In this document: piece after piece, positions 52,640-61,838 of the stretch
How the letters are laid out: every line of letters begins with the position of its first letter
How positions within the stretch are numbered: the first letter of the stretch is position 1
Assembly (NCBI GenBank): GCA_959347315.1
Contig: OY365816.1
Location: forward strand, 27,361,248 to 27,425,247
DNA: 64,000 bases
DNA from: Bimastos eiseni
Lineage: Eukaryota > Annelida > Clitellata > Crassiclitellata > Lumbricidae
Reading direction: 5' to 3'
The notes under the pieces: generated by a model
Seen by the model: the letters and a program-made list of their open reading frames with translations, nothing else
Told to the model about the DNA's origin: nothing
Databases searched by the model: none
Position numbers and translations under genes: made by a program

Positions 52640-55600
52640 GATAATAATAACAATAATATAATAATAATAATAATAATAACAATAATAATAATAACAACAG
52701 CAACACCAATAGCAATAATAATCATTACTATTACATTGACTAAATGACTAACTGATTGATTGTTCGATTGATTGATTGGTATATTGAATACCTATATGGC
52801 AGTATACATGATGTCATGTTAAGTAGTCGTGTGACTTAGTGTCCTGAGGTCATGACATGTATGCATGACGTCATAAAATATATTCATGATGTAATCGAAC
52901 GTACCAGGTAGGCTCCCATCAACAATAGGGCAGTTACGATGATCCAGACGAAGCAAAAGGCAACGATGACGTAATTACGCACGTCGAAGCCACCTGTTAC
53001 AGACCGTTACGAATGTTTTTACAATACGACAGCAATATAACTTAACAATGGACTACAGAGAATTTGCAAAAAACAGGGAACGATTAGGCTGCTGCGTATA
53101 CAATACATGCACATATACAATACATGCACATATACAATACATGCATAGACCAAAGTTGGAAAGTAAGTATTTAGCTATTGCATAACAATACAATAATCTG
53201 GATCGTGGAGTTTTACCTATATGTATATCGTCTCAAAAGATTAATATATTACAAATACATACAAAAATAATGGTGTCCTATTTCAAAGGGATCTTAAGCG
53301 GGCAGTGGTGTTAAGGGATCTCTCCTAATTAATTAAGTCACATGAGTTGAGGCCACACTACATGGAGTGTTACACAGTACATTTTAATTGATTGAGGTAT
53401 ACATCGTCTCTTTCGACCTGAAATCAATCGTAGTCTGGTTTCTCAATTCGAAGTAAGGAGAGTTGTTACTTCTAATATTGTCTTCTCATCAGAAAGCGTG
53501 TGCTCAAAAAGTTTACTTCTGCATATACGTAGCTTCATCATATTTTTCTAACCATGACTCCCACTAGCGGCAGACATGTATGCAATATTCCCAATCTCCA
53601 TACAATATCTGCAGTCTCCATAAATGTCCCCATTCCCAAAAAATATCCCCAGTCTCCACTTGTTATCCCTGTCACCCTACACTATCCTCAGTCTCAACAC
53701 GAGCTCCCAGTCTCCATGCAATATCCCCAGTCTTCTTACATGTCTCTGCCCCAATTAATCATCCACAAATTACTATTAGCCACTCGAATGCACGCTGACA
53801 GCGTGCGCAAGTGCATGAAAAACATGGCAGGCAAACATTGTCCCAGAATAAAGCGGTCGAAGATGAGGTCACTGCTTCATAGCATCCGCCGGATAAGATC
53901 TCTGTAAATACGCAGAACGTGGGCTTAGAATATCACGACGTACATCTTTTTCTACACTGTGCTTTCGTACAACGGGAAAATAAAAAGTGCCAATCATAAA
54001 TAAGACTGCGAAATATTCACGGAAGAGGAAGCAGAAGAAGAAGAGCTGTCCCTTAGGCTGAGTGTGAGGCACCCATGGATATGAAGTGTTAGCGACTTCA
54101 TTTTCTTAGCCTCAGCATATACAAGTAAGCCCTCTCTCTGGCCATCTCGTCTCCCCTCAGACAGTGTACGGTCGGTGCACTCGTTATAGCGAAATTGATT
54201 GGGGGCTCACGTGGAAATATCTAACCAAATTTTTGCTCCATATGTAATTTGAACCCTAGCCTCTCCACCAACAGCCTATCACGATAGCCTCTACTCTAGA
54301 GACATCGTCCCTTAAGTTTAGCTTAGCACGTGAAACATTATGGTCAAATCCCACATACTCAAAGTTTGATAAAATTCCGAATTGAATTGAATTTGTAATC
54401 GAATTTACTTGAATTTGCCATAAGTTTAATTAAATCTATTAAATAAGATTCAAAATGGGACCAATCTATTAATTTAATTTAATCAATTTAGTTTACTTAG
54501 TAAATTATCGCATTTTAAAATTAATTCAGCTGAATTTGATTCAAACAACTATAGCCTAATAAGTTAATTAATTAAATTTACATGAAATGAACTGAATTTT
54601 GATCAAATTACTTTAGCCTAATTAGTTAATTAATTTAATTTCAAATGAATTGAACTGAATTTCATAAGGCTCTCTAGCGTCGTAGTTTTTTCCATTCATG
54701 GTGTTTAGTCTGCTAAGGAAACCGATTGAGGAACGCAGAAATTTGATGACGGTTGTTCTATTCAGAGGAGCAGATCTTAAAGCGGAATTCTCCTAAGAAG
54801 ATCCTTTCGTGCTACGAAGTCATTAACAACCTTTGATCAGCCTTCCTTGCGGACCTACATGACCTTTCAACCCAAGGGGCTCAAGCAAATGGAGTGACGT
54901 CACGAATCGATGGAATATCGATCGGTTGGTTGGAGCGGTGGGAGGAATGATGCAAGGAAAGGAGGAAGGAACGTGATAATTTCAGTTTGACGACACTGTG
55001 TGACAACAAAGATCATTAGCATCGCCCTCCTCTTTTATTCAGGCTTGGGACTGGCACTTTCAGATCGTGAACTTGGGAAATAAGATATTTTAGTGCTTTT
55101 ACACACAAATGTTTGTTATCAATTTTTGATGAAATTCGTGTCATGTATTTATAGCAAGGCGCGGATTGTTTTAAGGGTGTCTAATCATAACGCTTTACAA
55201 TATTGATGGTAAAAACAGTAGATTCAGTTTAACGACGCTGTGTGATAACAAAGATCACTATTGTCGCCCTCCCTCTTTTATCCAGTCTTATGACTGGCAC
55301 TGTCCGAGTGCGAACAGTGGTGGAGTTGCTACAACACGTACTGCCGTATCGCACATCAATTGTCTGGTTGTTGAACACAGGAGCCACAATGATTGTACAG
55401 TTCTCAAACAATGGAAGGCCAATGCAATTGGCTTCTACTGCTTAGAAGCATTCCATTGTTCCATCGTTCTCTTGTTCCGGCGTGTTCACATTGATCCGCA
55501 TGGGAATCTTGATATACTGCGCAGCATCGCAATTAATGGAATCCCACGGTAATTAATGGATTTCCATTGTAAATAATGGATTTCTGTCGCAAATATCGGT

Positions 55601-55866
55601 CCCGGAATAGGAGAGTACTTCAGTTTTTTTGCTGCGCGATGTAATTGCTTTTTGTATGGCGCGCCGTGGAAACAATAATCGTCGTCCTTTTTGCTCGATG
55701 ATATTTCTCTTGTCTGAGGGACTGCGTCAAGTGCGTGGGTCTCAGATGGGCACCTCGAGTTTGCTCGAGTTTGTAGTAGGCCTATAAGCCTGATCTTATT
55801 ATTATTACATGTAGGTCTAGTTATAAGTTATTATATATATATGTAAGATATATGTATACGTGTATG

Positions 55867-55914
<48 letters not shown>

Positions 55915-57437
55915 TCACATTTTATGCCTAGTCTTACTATGAGGCTTGATTTTTTCTAGCAGACCATACACCACTGGACATTTCTAATATTCATGCGTCA
56001 TAATCAATATTCATGAATAATCAATAATCATTTAAAATCATCGTTAGTATTCATAGGCACTCCGATGGCTGACACTCGAAATAGCTCAAGAAACTGCTTG
56101 AAACTCCCATTCTTCTTCTTCCTACTCTTGATCATGAAATAATGTCACAAAAGCAAGCAGTTTAATTACTAGTTTTTCCCCCATTGTAACAGCACTTAGA
56201 GGCAGGCGATAAGGTTGGGTTTCAGTGCTATTATTATTCCAAGGTTTAAGCATGGTTCGATTTGTCAAACAGATGCAGAGGCTCAGTTTGATAATTTATT
56301 TGCTGGAAGCCTGAAGAATGCCTCTCTATATAAGCGCTCTTGTAGTAGAAATTGGGGTGTCCAACCCATCTGACCCTCCAACCCCGACAAAATGGGAACC
56401 TAAGTCTATCGACGTCATACGCCCACAACGGCCATTGGCGTCTCTAAAGCTAATAATTGTAGTTCAGTTCATTTCTTAGAGTTTCTTTCATTTCATTTTT
56501 CACTCATCATTTTATTCGTGGCTTGGTGACCATAGGAACTTTTTGTTTACATATCAGTTCAATGTCATCTCATTTCTACTGAGTGAAGCATGCTCCTTGT
56601 TCCATTTGCCCGTACAACTACCAAACAGAGTCGTGCCTTCTCAGTGGTTAGCCCCTCGCTCTAGACCATGCTCCCGTTGGCGTTACGGTTGTCACCAAGG
56701 ATCCACTCAGACTCATTTTATACATGCCTTAAAACGGTTCTTTTTAAACGTGCTGGAGTCGGGAGCGCTCCTGAGTAGTTGACTTGAAGGGCGCTATATA
56801 AATCTCTGTAATGAATGAATGAATGACAACATTCGCCATTGACTTCATGCCTAAGAACTCGTAACACGCATTTATTACTACAGGATCCAGCAACAATGCG
56901 GTATCTGGAACGTGCTCCCATATTTATATAAAGCAAATTAAAAGCTAAAAAGGTGTGTAAGTGGAATGCTTTTTTTCTCACTAAATTTACCTCCACTAAG
57001 TGGGAACTAAAAAGTTGGCAAAGCCGTCACCGTGGAAACTGCTATCAAGCAATTTAAAATTTAAAAGAAAATTATTGCGCAGGCCTAGTGGAAACAAGAT
57101 TCAGAGAAAATTATTTTGAATTGTGAAAAGAAATTTATAAATCATGGAGTCAACCATTTAATCATGAATTAAAAAAAATTAAAATTGTGTACTATTCTTC
57201 CGATATGCTAAATCAAGCAAACGTCAGATTCATTCAGGCGTGCCATCGATTGACGCCTCAAGTTTAAAGACCGACGCTATATAAACTCAAATTAGAATTG
57301 TAATTGAATTCCTCTATCGATGCCTTTTATAGTCCTTTTATACGTCACGAATGACCATCACAAAGCGCCACCTGGTGACAACGATTGTCCTTACCTTCGA
57401 TGACGACTTCGTGACAACAGACGAGTATTGAGAAGAC
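41426..57437 (-). CDS. four-helix membrane protein, last six exons (5' partial)
   Basis: Six phase-consistent exons (57395-57437, 52905-52993, 48297-48390, 45018-45139, 42370-42435, 41426-41560) encode 182 residues to TAG. Helix 1 is partial (VFSILVCCHEVVIE). Helix 2 is YVIVAFCFVWIIVTALLLMG; helix 3 is FLLIPWIILVVAFTPIFLIA; helix 4 is KLSLILIMLIFNVSSVIVV followed by CRFYRRL. A two-cysteine loop lies between helices 3 and 4, and a charged ~65-residue C-terminal tail follows. Size and topology resemble small arthropod/lophotrochozoan DUF4728 (pasiflora-like) or LAPTM proteins; the FLLIPW and FYRRL motifs suggested this. That assignment is inference. The first exon should lie right of 57437 and was not found, so it may be outside the window. 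Confidence 0.7.
41700..42010 (+). repeat. family B LINE 3' end with CAATA and CACATA tails
   Basis: AAACCTGCTTCTTCT...GCAGCGCTTCTG...GAGGCGCTATATCAATG, then ATACAATACA repeats and a CATA/CACA array (41898-42010). Confidence 0.65.
42370..42435 (-). CDS. four-helix gene, exon E
   Basis: VSSVIVVCRFYRRLTSKDNN then AQ, completing helix 4. Acceptor TTCTGAAG, donor GTAGGT. Confidence 0.75.
42978..43062 (+). repeat. family A element (diverged)
   Basis: TTTTAACGACGGAGTGTCAT...GCGTCGCCCCTCC...TTTGGACTGACAC. Preceded at 42898 by the outer motif AAAGGTGTCTAAT. A second diverged copy lies at 43444-43530. Confidence 0.7.
43130..43930. other. no gene seen
   Basis: AT-rich intronic sequence of the four-helix gene, apart from the diverged family A copy at 43444-43530. 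Confidence 0.4.
43945..44300 (-). repeat. (AATC)n array ending in a family B terminus
   Basis: About 285 bases of CAATCAAT variants. On the minus strand they are the tail of a family B 3' end (GAGCGCGTCTGAGTAAATA then CTTGAAGGGGCGCTC) at 44229-44290. Confidence 0.8.
44725..44970 (+). repeat. two family B LINE 3' ends
   Basis: The first reads FYKLLKTFLFD in translation, then GAGGCGTTATATAAATTGC (44735-44850). The second ends TTGAGGCGCTATATAAAC near 44970. They explain an exon-like stretch at 44715-44775. Confidence 0.65.
45018..45139 (-). CDS. four-helix gene, exon D
   Basis: NCFRLSSAEMCLHEYHLFG loop, then TTAAVKLSLILIMLIFN. Acceptor ATTTGTAG, donor GTAAGC. Confidence 0.7.
45307..45475 (-). 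repeat. family A element with outer motif
   Basis: GTGCCAGTCCCAAGCCTG...GGAGGGCGACGCTAAT...GTGTCGTTAAACTGC, then after ~45 bases TTTTAAGACACCTTTAAA. Confidence 0.85.
45480..46550. other. no gene seen
   Basis: AT-rich. An ATACAATGCA-type degenerate repeat lies at 46250-46450 and a partial family A end at 46055-46092. Confidence 0.4.
46560..46870. promoter_or_regulatory. CpG-rich island with X-box and CRE-like motifs
   Basis: Locally rich in CG dinucleotides. Contains GTTGCTAGGCAAC (46685-46697, X-box form), TGACGTAC and GACGTCA close by. Lies in an intron of the four-helix gene; candidate enhancer or internal promoter. Confidence 0.35.
46900..48030 (+). repeat. kilobase-scale purine-rich tract
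   Basis: The plus strand is dominated by GGA, GAA and AGAG for about 1.1 kb, broken at 47390-47640 by ordinary sequence. Minus-strand open frames of 173 and 278 residues are Ser/Leu/Phe/Pro low-complexity and not credible genes. Confidence 0.8.
48050..48200 (+). repeat. (AGT)n/(AGC)n trinucleotide tract
   Basis: AGTAGT/AGCAGC triplets next to exon C of the four-helix gene. Confidence 0.9.
48297..48390 (-). CDS. four-helix gene, exon C
   Basis: KTSFLLIPWIILVVAF then TPIFLIAIAIGSKVI. Acceptor TCTTCAG. Donor G|GTTCGT was accepted because it alone joins exon D in phase (Asp at the junction). Confidence 0.7.
48408..48770 (+). repeat. (AATC)n array
   Basis: Long degenerate CAATCAAT array, 17 bases from exon C's acceptor side. 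Confidence 0.85.
48909..49006 (+). repeat. family A element
   Basis: AGTTTAACGACTCTGTGTGA...CCCCCTCCTTTATCCAGGC...GTGGCACTGTCAG. Confidence 0.82.
49420..49525 (+). repeat. (CA)n microsatellite
   Basis: About 100 bases of CA with a few CG steps. Confidence 0.97.
49540..49920. other. no gene seen
   Basis: AT-rich, with a short TA tract at 49722-49741. Confidence 0.4.
49935..50050 (+). repeat. (GTAC)n/(TATG)n array
   Basis: Mixed GTAC, GTACATA and TATG repeats; GTAC is self-complementary. Confidence 0.9.
50660..50818 (+). repeat. (AAT)n array upstream of retrotransposon copy 1
   Basis: AAT/AAC triplets running directly into the 5'-truncated element. Confidence 0.9.
50820..51715 (+). mobile_element. 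5'-truncated retrotransposon C-terminus, copy 1
   Basis: An intact 285-codon frame (50823-51680). A helical stretch leads to VRVAVGLRLGVAICEPHTCA and a CxC...HxxC cluster (C95, C97, H108, C111). Next comes a restriction-like endonuclease core, KRPDGQTLIPW then LLWDATVVDT (PD at 154-155, D171), a PD-(D/E)XK pattern. A C-terminal ETNFLFQNLSALIQRFN block follows. Known: in RLE-type non-LTR elements (R2, R4/Dong), a CCHC cluster precedes such an endonuclease after the RT. I recognise this domain as a common RT-associated C-terminus in aquatic invertebrates. Assignment to a named clade is inference. A short 3' UTR leads into an AAT tail. Confidence 0.75.
51716..51954 (+). repeat. (AAT)n array between the two retrotransposon copies
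   Basis: About 240 bases of AAT with minor variants; tail of copy 1 and insertion site of copy 2. Confidence 0.95.
51955..52578 (+). pseudogene. 5'-truncated retrotransposon C-terminus, copy 2 (one frameshift)
   Basis: Begins RLGTTLCEPH in one frame. A one-base shift then continues CHRCQESVDAKGLHGLIC and MLNDVIWRALGRAKIPAQ to TAG at 52540. It has the same cluster and KRPDGVTLIPW..WDVTVPDT endonuclease core as copy 1. Followed by a short UTR and an AAT tail. Confidence 0.78.
52579..52715 (+). repeat. (AAT)n tail of copy 2
   Basis: About 135 bases of AAT with AAC/AAG variants. Confidence 0.95.
52905..52993 (-). CDS. four-helix gene, exon B
   Basis: GFDVRNYVIVAFCFVWIIV then TALLLMGAYL. Acceptor GTAACAG, donor GTACGT. 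Confidence 0.75.
53000..53540. other. no gene seen
   Basis: AT-rich intronic sequence. A small 17-base tandem repeat (CATATACAATACATGCA) at 53098-53148. Confidence 0.4.
53580..53750 (+). repeat. degenerate ATCCCCAGTCTCCA minisatellite
   Basis: Irregular units near 20 bases (CAATATCCCCAGTCTCCAT-like), pyrimidine-rich. Confidence 0.6.
54035..54300 (-). mobile_element. family G SINE copy 3
   Basis: Tail AGAAGAAGAAGAGCTGTCC, body blocks ATGAAGTGTTAGCGACTTCA and CAGTGTACGGTCGGTG. On the minus strand a GGGTTCAAATTAC B-box-like head end. Confidence 0.62.
54360..54670. repeat. AATTAA-rich low-complexity, tandem ~65-base repeat
   Basis: TATAGCCTAATAAGTTAATTA...GAACTGAATTTTGAT is followed by a similar second unit. 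Confidence 0.7.
54977..55070 (+). repeat. family A element
   Basis: CAGTTTGACGACACTGTGTG...GCATCGCCCTCCTC...GGCTTGGGACTGGCAC. Confidence 0.87.
55166..55325 (+). repeat. family A element with outer motif
   Basis: Outer motif TTTTAAGGGTGTCTAATC at 55170, core from 55214 (AGTTTAACGACGCTGTGTGA) to GACTGGCACTGTCCGAGTGC then GAACAGTGGTGGAGTT. The longest copy. Confidence 0.87.
55440..56500. other. no gene seen
   Basis: Intronic sequence of the four-helix gene, with a (TA)n tract at 55868-55912. Confidence 0.4.
56690..56835 (+). repeat. family B LINE 3' end with (GAAT)n tail
   Basis: Translation ends LKRFFLNVLESGALLS. Then GGAGCGCTCCTGAGTAGTTG, ACTTGAAGGGCGCTATATAA and a GAATGAATGA tail. Confidence 0.75.
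56900..57394. other. no gene seen
   Basis: AT-rich, with a short family B terminus at 57262-57300 (GACGCTATATAAACTC). Confidence 0.4.
57395..57437 (-). CDS. four-helix gene, exon A (43 bases)
   Basis: VFSILVCCHEVVIE, starting phase 0 after TTTGCAG and ending one base into Gly at donor GTAAGG. Confidence 0.65.
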
Positions 57438-57800
57438 CTGCAAACAAGCGAGCAGTCACGCGTTTATTCAAGACGAGCAATAATACACCTTACAATATAA
57501 AACACCTGTAATTTGATAGCGAGCTCTTTATAAAGTTCAGAAAAGTTTGTAAAGTTCATTGCGCAGGTGCATCCCAACAATATGACATAATCAACTCAAA
57601 CCAGGGAATAATGTTTAACCTTGGGTAACACGGTGGTCGCTATGTTAATGATGCGTGAAGAGACATTTGTATATTAGAACTGACTTCACGGATACGATAG
57701 ATCTATCGGATATTTTACACACTCGTGCATAAGTTACATGTGCTATCGAGAAAGATTCAGCGTAAATAGATAGTGTGAAAACTGAAAAGCGAAGTGTTAT

Positions 57801-58238
57801 TTGACTGTTTATCAGCAATTTTTATCTAGTTTTCGCGCCCATTGGCAGGAAACTTCAATAACTGAAAATCTGTACGCAAATAAAGTAAACAAATTGAAAT
57901 TGGGAAAGAATAAACGCAAAAGAAATCTTGACATATCGTCAAGTTCTTCAAAGTCGAGTGAGGTTTCCTTGAACATAACTGGAGACGAGAAATTAGACGT
58001 GAAACAGAAATCCGATGTACTACCGATGGATCAAAGTGACAAGTCGACGCCGAATGGGTCTAATTCGCCGATTGGTTTGACTAAAAACACTGATACGACG
58101 AAGAAATGCGAAGACACTGCAAACGATAAAACAGATGAACATGAATCAATTGCAACCTATAATTCTTGTCACAATCTTTGCAGGCCTGATGTCGCAGATA
58201 ATATGGCCTTTGAATCCTACTTTGAACTTCCCCACTGA
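57801..58238 (+). CDS. hydrophilic 145-codon open frame, unrecognised
   Basis: Preceded by a splice-like TTTTTATCTAG. The product is Lys/Ser/Asp-rich (KNKRKRNLDISSSSSK) with no domain I know. It ends with a stop where a family A copy begins (58243). It may be an exon read into a repeat, a LINE ORF1 relic, or chance. Confidence 0.25.
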   Translation: MTVYQQFLSSFRAHWQETSITENLYANKVNKLKLGKNKRKRNLDISSSSSKSSEVSLNITGDEKLDVKQKSDVLPMDQSDKSTPNGSNSPIGLTKNTDTTKKCEDTANDKTDEHESIATYNSCHNLCRPDVADNMAFESYFELPH

Positions 58239-58242
58239 AAAA

Positions 58243-58318
58243 CTCTGGCAGTGCTAGGCCCAAGGAGTAGGGTGACTCTAATGATCTTTATTATCACACA
58301 GTGTCGTTAAACTGCTGT
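58243..58318 (-). repeat. family A element
   Basis: GGCAGTGCTAGGCCCAAGGA...TGATCTTTATTATCACACAG then TGTCGTTAAACTGC. Confidence 0.82.
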
Positions 58319-58656
58319 AGACTACCATCACCAAGTGGCAGTTGGGTAGGAGAAAGGCAGATAAAATAGAGGCGATAGATAAATGGTGACATCATTAGCT
58401 TGAGGAAGAGAACATCCAATAGGAAGCGAGATAGATGCTCGCTACCTTCCCAAAGGCTAAACTCAGCCTGCCATAAGATGAGGAGCAGGACCTGACGATC
58501 GCATGGCATGACTGTCACACAATTTAATTCGATTCATGTCTTGAGCGCAGTAATAACCCGGTCATGCAATGCGTGCCTATCAGATTGGATTAATACCGAA
58601 CATTGTTGCTGGATTGAGAGGTTTGATGCGTTCATTTTAGACACCTCTATAACGCC

Positions 58657-58703
58657 TTCTAATAATATTACATAAGCCATAGGCTTATGTAATATTATTA
58701 GAA
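58657..58703. repeat. 47-base perfect palindrome
   Basis: 22-base arms (TTCTAATAATATTACATAAG CC) around an ATA loop. Sits exactly at the outer edge of the inverted LINE segment. Confidence 0.95.
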
Positions 58704-58860
58704 TAACACTGCAACTGTTTTATTTATTGAAATTTTGAAGCCATTTTCATTACACCAGTTAATTATTGAATTAATTGATTGTTGTATTTTAGTTTCCAGT
58801 ATTTTTACATTCCTATGTCCTAAATAAACAGCACTGTCATCTGCAAAAAGTACACCCAAT
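58701..58860 (-). mobile_element. inverted 5' segment of the I/Nimb-like LINE (RT catalytic region)
   Basis: The minus strand reads LGVLFADDSAVYLGHRNVK, then QSINSIINWCNENGFKIS and INKTVAVLF. FADD is the catalytic motif of reverse transcriptase. It is the part expected just upstream of the plus-strand frame starting at 58861. Confidence 0.85.
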
Positions 58861-60414
58861 ATAAGTATCAAAGTTGATCAACAAAACATTAAAATGGAAA
58901 ATAAAGCTAAATTCTTAGGTGTAATTTTTGATAAGACATTAAGTTGGAGACCTCATATAGATTATATCATAGAGAAGTGTAAAAAAAGATTAAACCTTAT
59001 GAGAGCACTCTCAGGATATCATTGGGGTGCTTCAAAGAAATCTTTATTAGCTATATATAGAGCTCTAATTAGATCAATTTTAGATTATGGGGATGTAGCA
59101 TATTCATCAGCTTCAAAATCAATATTAAATAAACTTAATACAATTCAAAATGAGGCTTTAAGATTATGTTGTGGTGTACCAAAGTGCTCCTCTGCTGCAG
59201 CCTTGCAAAATGAATGTGGGGAATTACCTTTAAATCTAAGAAGATTAAATAACTCTATTAAAATGGAAATTAAAATAATTGGTAATAAAAATCATCCATG
59301 TACATCCACTTCTAAATTACATTGGACAGACATCTATAAAACACCTCAGAATAAAAATAATTCTATTTTTATTCGTACTCAAGAATTCATTTCATCTATT
59401 ATAAATACATCATTTATTGGTCCTACCTTCCCTTCATGTCCTCCTTGGAATAATCAGCAAATTGAAATAGATATGAGTCTCAATGATCAGATTAATAAAA
59501 AGACTACTAATCCAGAATTCATGAAATTAGCTGCTCAGGAAATAGTATTGAAATATAATAATGACATTCATATTTATACAGATGGTTCAAAGATAGATGA
59601 TTTAGTAGCTGCTGCATTTACAATTCCAAGTTTGGATATTATAAGAAAATTCAAATTATGTGATTATTCTAGTATTTTTGCTGCTGAACTAACTGCAGTA
59701 AAAGAAGCAATTTTGTGGATTATTAATGATAAGGATTATAATAATTTTAATTTTGTCATTTTCTCGGATTCTTTAAGTGTACTGTCTTCTATTCAGAGGA
59801 ACAGGTGTAATTCTAGACCAACTTTATTTAATGAATTATTAATTGAATTAAATAAATTAACATTACATAGAGTAAAATTGGCATGGATACCTGGTCATGT
59901 AGGTCTAAAAGGTAATGAAATGGCTGATAAAATGGCCAAACAAGCATTACATATTGATTCTATAACTTCTACAGATTATATAGAACAGGAGGAAATATAC
60001 CCATTGATTAAAACATATATAATCAATAAATGGCAATTGCAATATACTAATGATGATAAAGGAAATTTTTATAAAAATATATGCCCAATTGTTTCCACTG
60101 ATATTAAGTTAATAGATCCATGTAGACAAAAAGAGGTTCAAATTAGTCGTTTAAGATTAGGAGTTGCCCTTACTAATAAAAGATTATTTCTAATGAGAAG
60201 GCATCCCAATGGATTGTGTGACTTATGTAAGACTACAGACAGTATCGCACATCTACTAATGGAGTGTAAGAAAGAAAATATAGCCTCTATGTTGAAGGAT
60301 CAATGTAGCATTTATAAATTGGAATTTAATGTGAAAAATTTACTTGATGTAGGATGTATACAAAGTGTCATTTATAGACTTATTAAAACAATAAATAAAG
60401 GGATTATACTCTAA
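58861..60414 (+). mobile_element. I/Nimb-like LINE: RT thumb, RNase H and CCHC, intact frame
   Basis: The frame is open from 58861, earlier than the first ATG at 58894. Numbering from that ATG (506 codons), residues 7-125 are the RT thumb region (KFLGVIFDKTLSWRPHIDYI, then YRALIRSILDYG). Residues 222-350 are RNase H with all acidic positions: D230 (IYTDGSK), E265 (AAELTAVKEA), D292 (FSDSLSVL), H335 (WIPGHVG) and D345 (EMADKMA). A C-terminal CDLC...H....C cluster spans 442-458. RT followed by RNase H and a zinc-like cluster is the I/Nimb type of APE non-LTR element. No stop or frameshift in 1.5 kb implies a recent insertion, although the 5' part is inverted and the rest missing. Confidence 0.88.
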
Positions 60415-60660
60415 TTAAATCTCTTTCATTTATATTACTATATAATTTATTGTATGTGTATATAGATGGACTAGACATATCACGTGTTTATCAGGATGAC
60501 GCATATCAATTAACTCATGTGATCTCAGTAGCATGCATACAGATTATAGTGGTTTATAGATGTATAAAAATAATAATTGTAGGTTTAATATTATAATTCA
60601 TAATATCTTATAATTATGTTATAATTAAATTACATTGTTAAATAATAATGGAATCTATAA
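60415..60660. other. 3' region of the LINE, AT-rich
   Basis: Presumed 3' UTR; the exact 3' end and target duplication could not be placed. Confidence 0.35.
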
Positions 60661-60664
60661 CAAC

Positions 60665-60800
60665 ACATAAGGAAGAAAGAAGACAAATAGACTAAAGAAA
60701 GAAAGAAAACAGAAAGACTAAAGAAAGAAAGAAAACAGAAAGACTAAAGAAAGAAAGAAACAGAAAGACTAAAGAAAGAAAGAAAACAGAAAGATAAATG
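60665..60800 (+). repeat. 26-base AAGAAAGA minisatellite
   Basis: About four to five copies of AGACTAAAGAAAGAAAGAAA plus ACAGAA. Confidence 0.92.
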
Positions 60801-60984
60801 ATTAAAACTATATACGAAATTGAACTGAAATGTAACAAATTTTAAAGACGTCAACGGCCTGTGTTGCTATAGGATGTCGTTAAACTGTTGAATAATAATA
60901 ATTATTAGAAGGTACCTTATCTTACCTTTTTATCACACGCGGTAATAGAGAGGTCAGCGCTTTAGACACCTCTAAAGCTGAAGT

Positions 60985-61072
60985 TGGTCTCTGAGAATGC
61001 CAGTCCAAATCCTAAGCAAAGAAGGAGGGCGACGCCAATGATCTTTGTTATCATACAGTGTCGCTAAACTAC
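60985..61072 (-). repeat. family A element
   Basis: AATGCCAGTCCAAATCCT...GGAGGGCGACGCCAATGATC...CAGTGTCGCTAAACT. A terminal fragment of another copy is at 60858-60893, followed by the outer motif TTTAGACACCTCTAAAG at 60961. Confidence 0.85.
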
Positions 61073-61086
61073 GACTACCACCGTCA

Positions 61087-61122
<36 letters not shown>

Positions 61123-61663
61123 AACACACACGCACAATAAGAAACGCACACAGCCATCGATACAACGCTTGTGCAGCGGGGCGGGAGGTGAAGACATATC
61201 CTTCCATTCGCTAGGTTGCGTTAGAGGAATGAGCAGCAGTGCATATTGGCGTCCTGCATGCTGCCATACGGTCTAATACGGCTTCTGGTAAATTGTTATC
61301 ATCTATTACTACTGTTGCAAATCATGCAACGATGCTGTTGCTTTTCAGTTTGAATTGAACAAACTATTATATATATATATATATATACCAATTCAAACAT
61401 ATTTACACATACATTCACAAATCTAGGCACACGTCCATACAAACGTACAACATATATAGATGTCGAAGGTCTGGCAAGAACAGTAATAAACGTCTAAAGG
61501 GCTCGGATTTAGATTGCGCCAGCTTCCTCGAGCAGAGGGAAAGCAACAACGTCCCGTCACGGTTCCCATACATGAACTTCAAACGACCATAGCGCTGTCT
61601 AGCTTCAAGCCTCGATAATAATGTGGTCAATATTGTAAAAATGTAGTAGTTGTCATACAAACG

Positions 61664-61838
61664 ACACTTCGTGATTAAATCGATCATTGGCGTCGCACTC
61701 CTCTTTTATCCTATCATGGGACTGGCATTATGAGAGTTCAGGCATTTGGTTGGTAACCTTCAATTGACAAACCTGTGTGATGACAGCGATCATTAGTGTC
61801 GCCCACTTTACCTATCAAAGACTGGCAATGCTAGAGTG
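61664..61838 (+). repeat. tandem pair of family A elements
   Basis: Two diverged copies about 100 bases apart (GGCGTCGCACTCC...GGGACTGGCATT; then TAGTGTCGCCCAC...GACTGGCAATG). Further fragments at 62003-62050 and 62177-62265. Confidence 0.7.
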
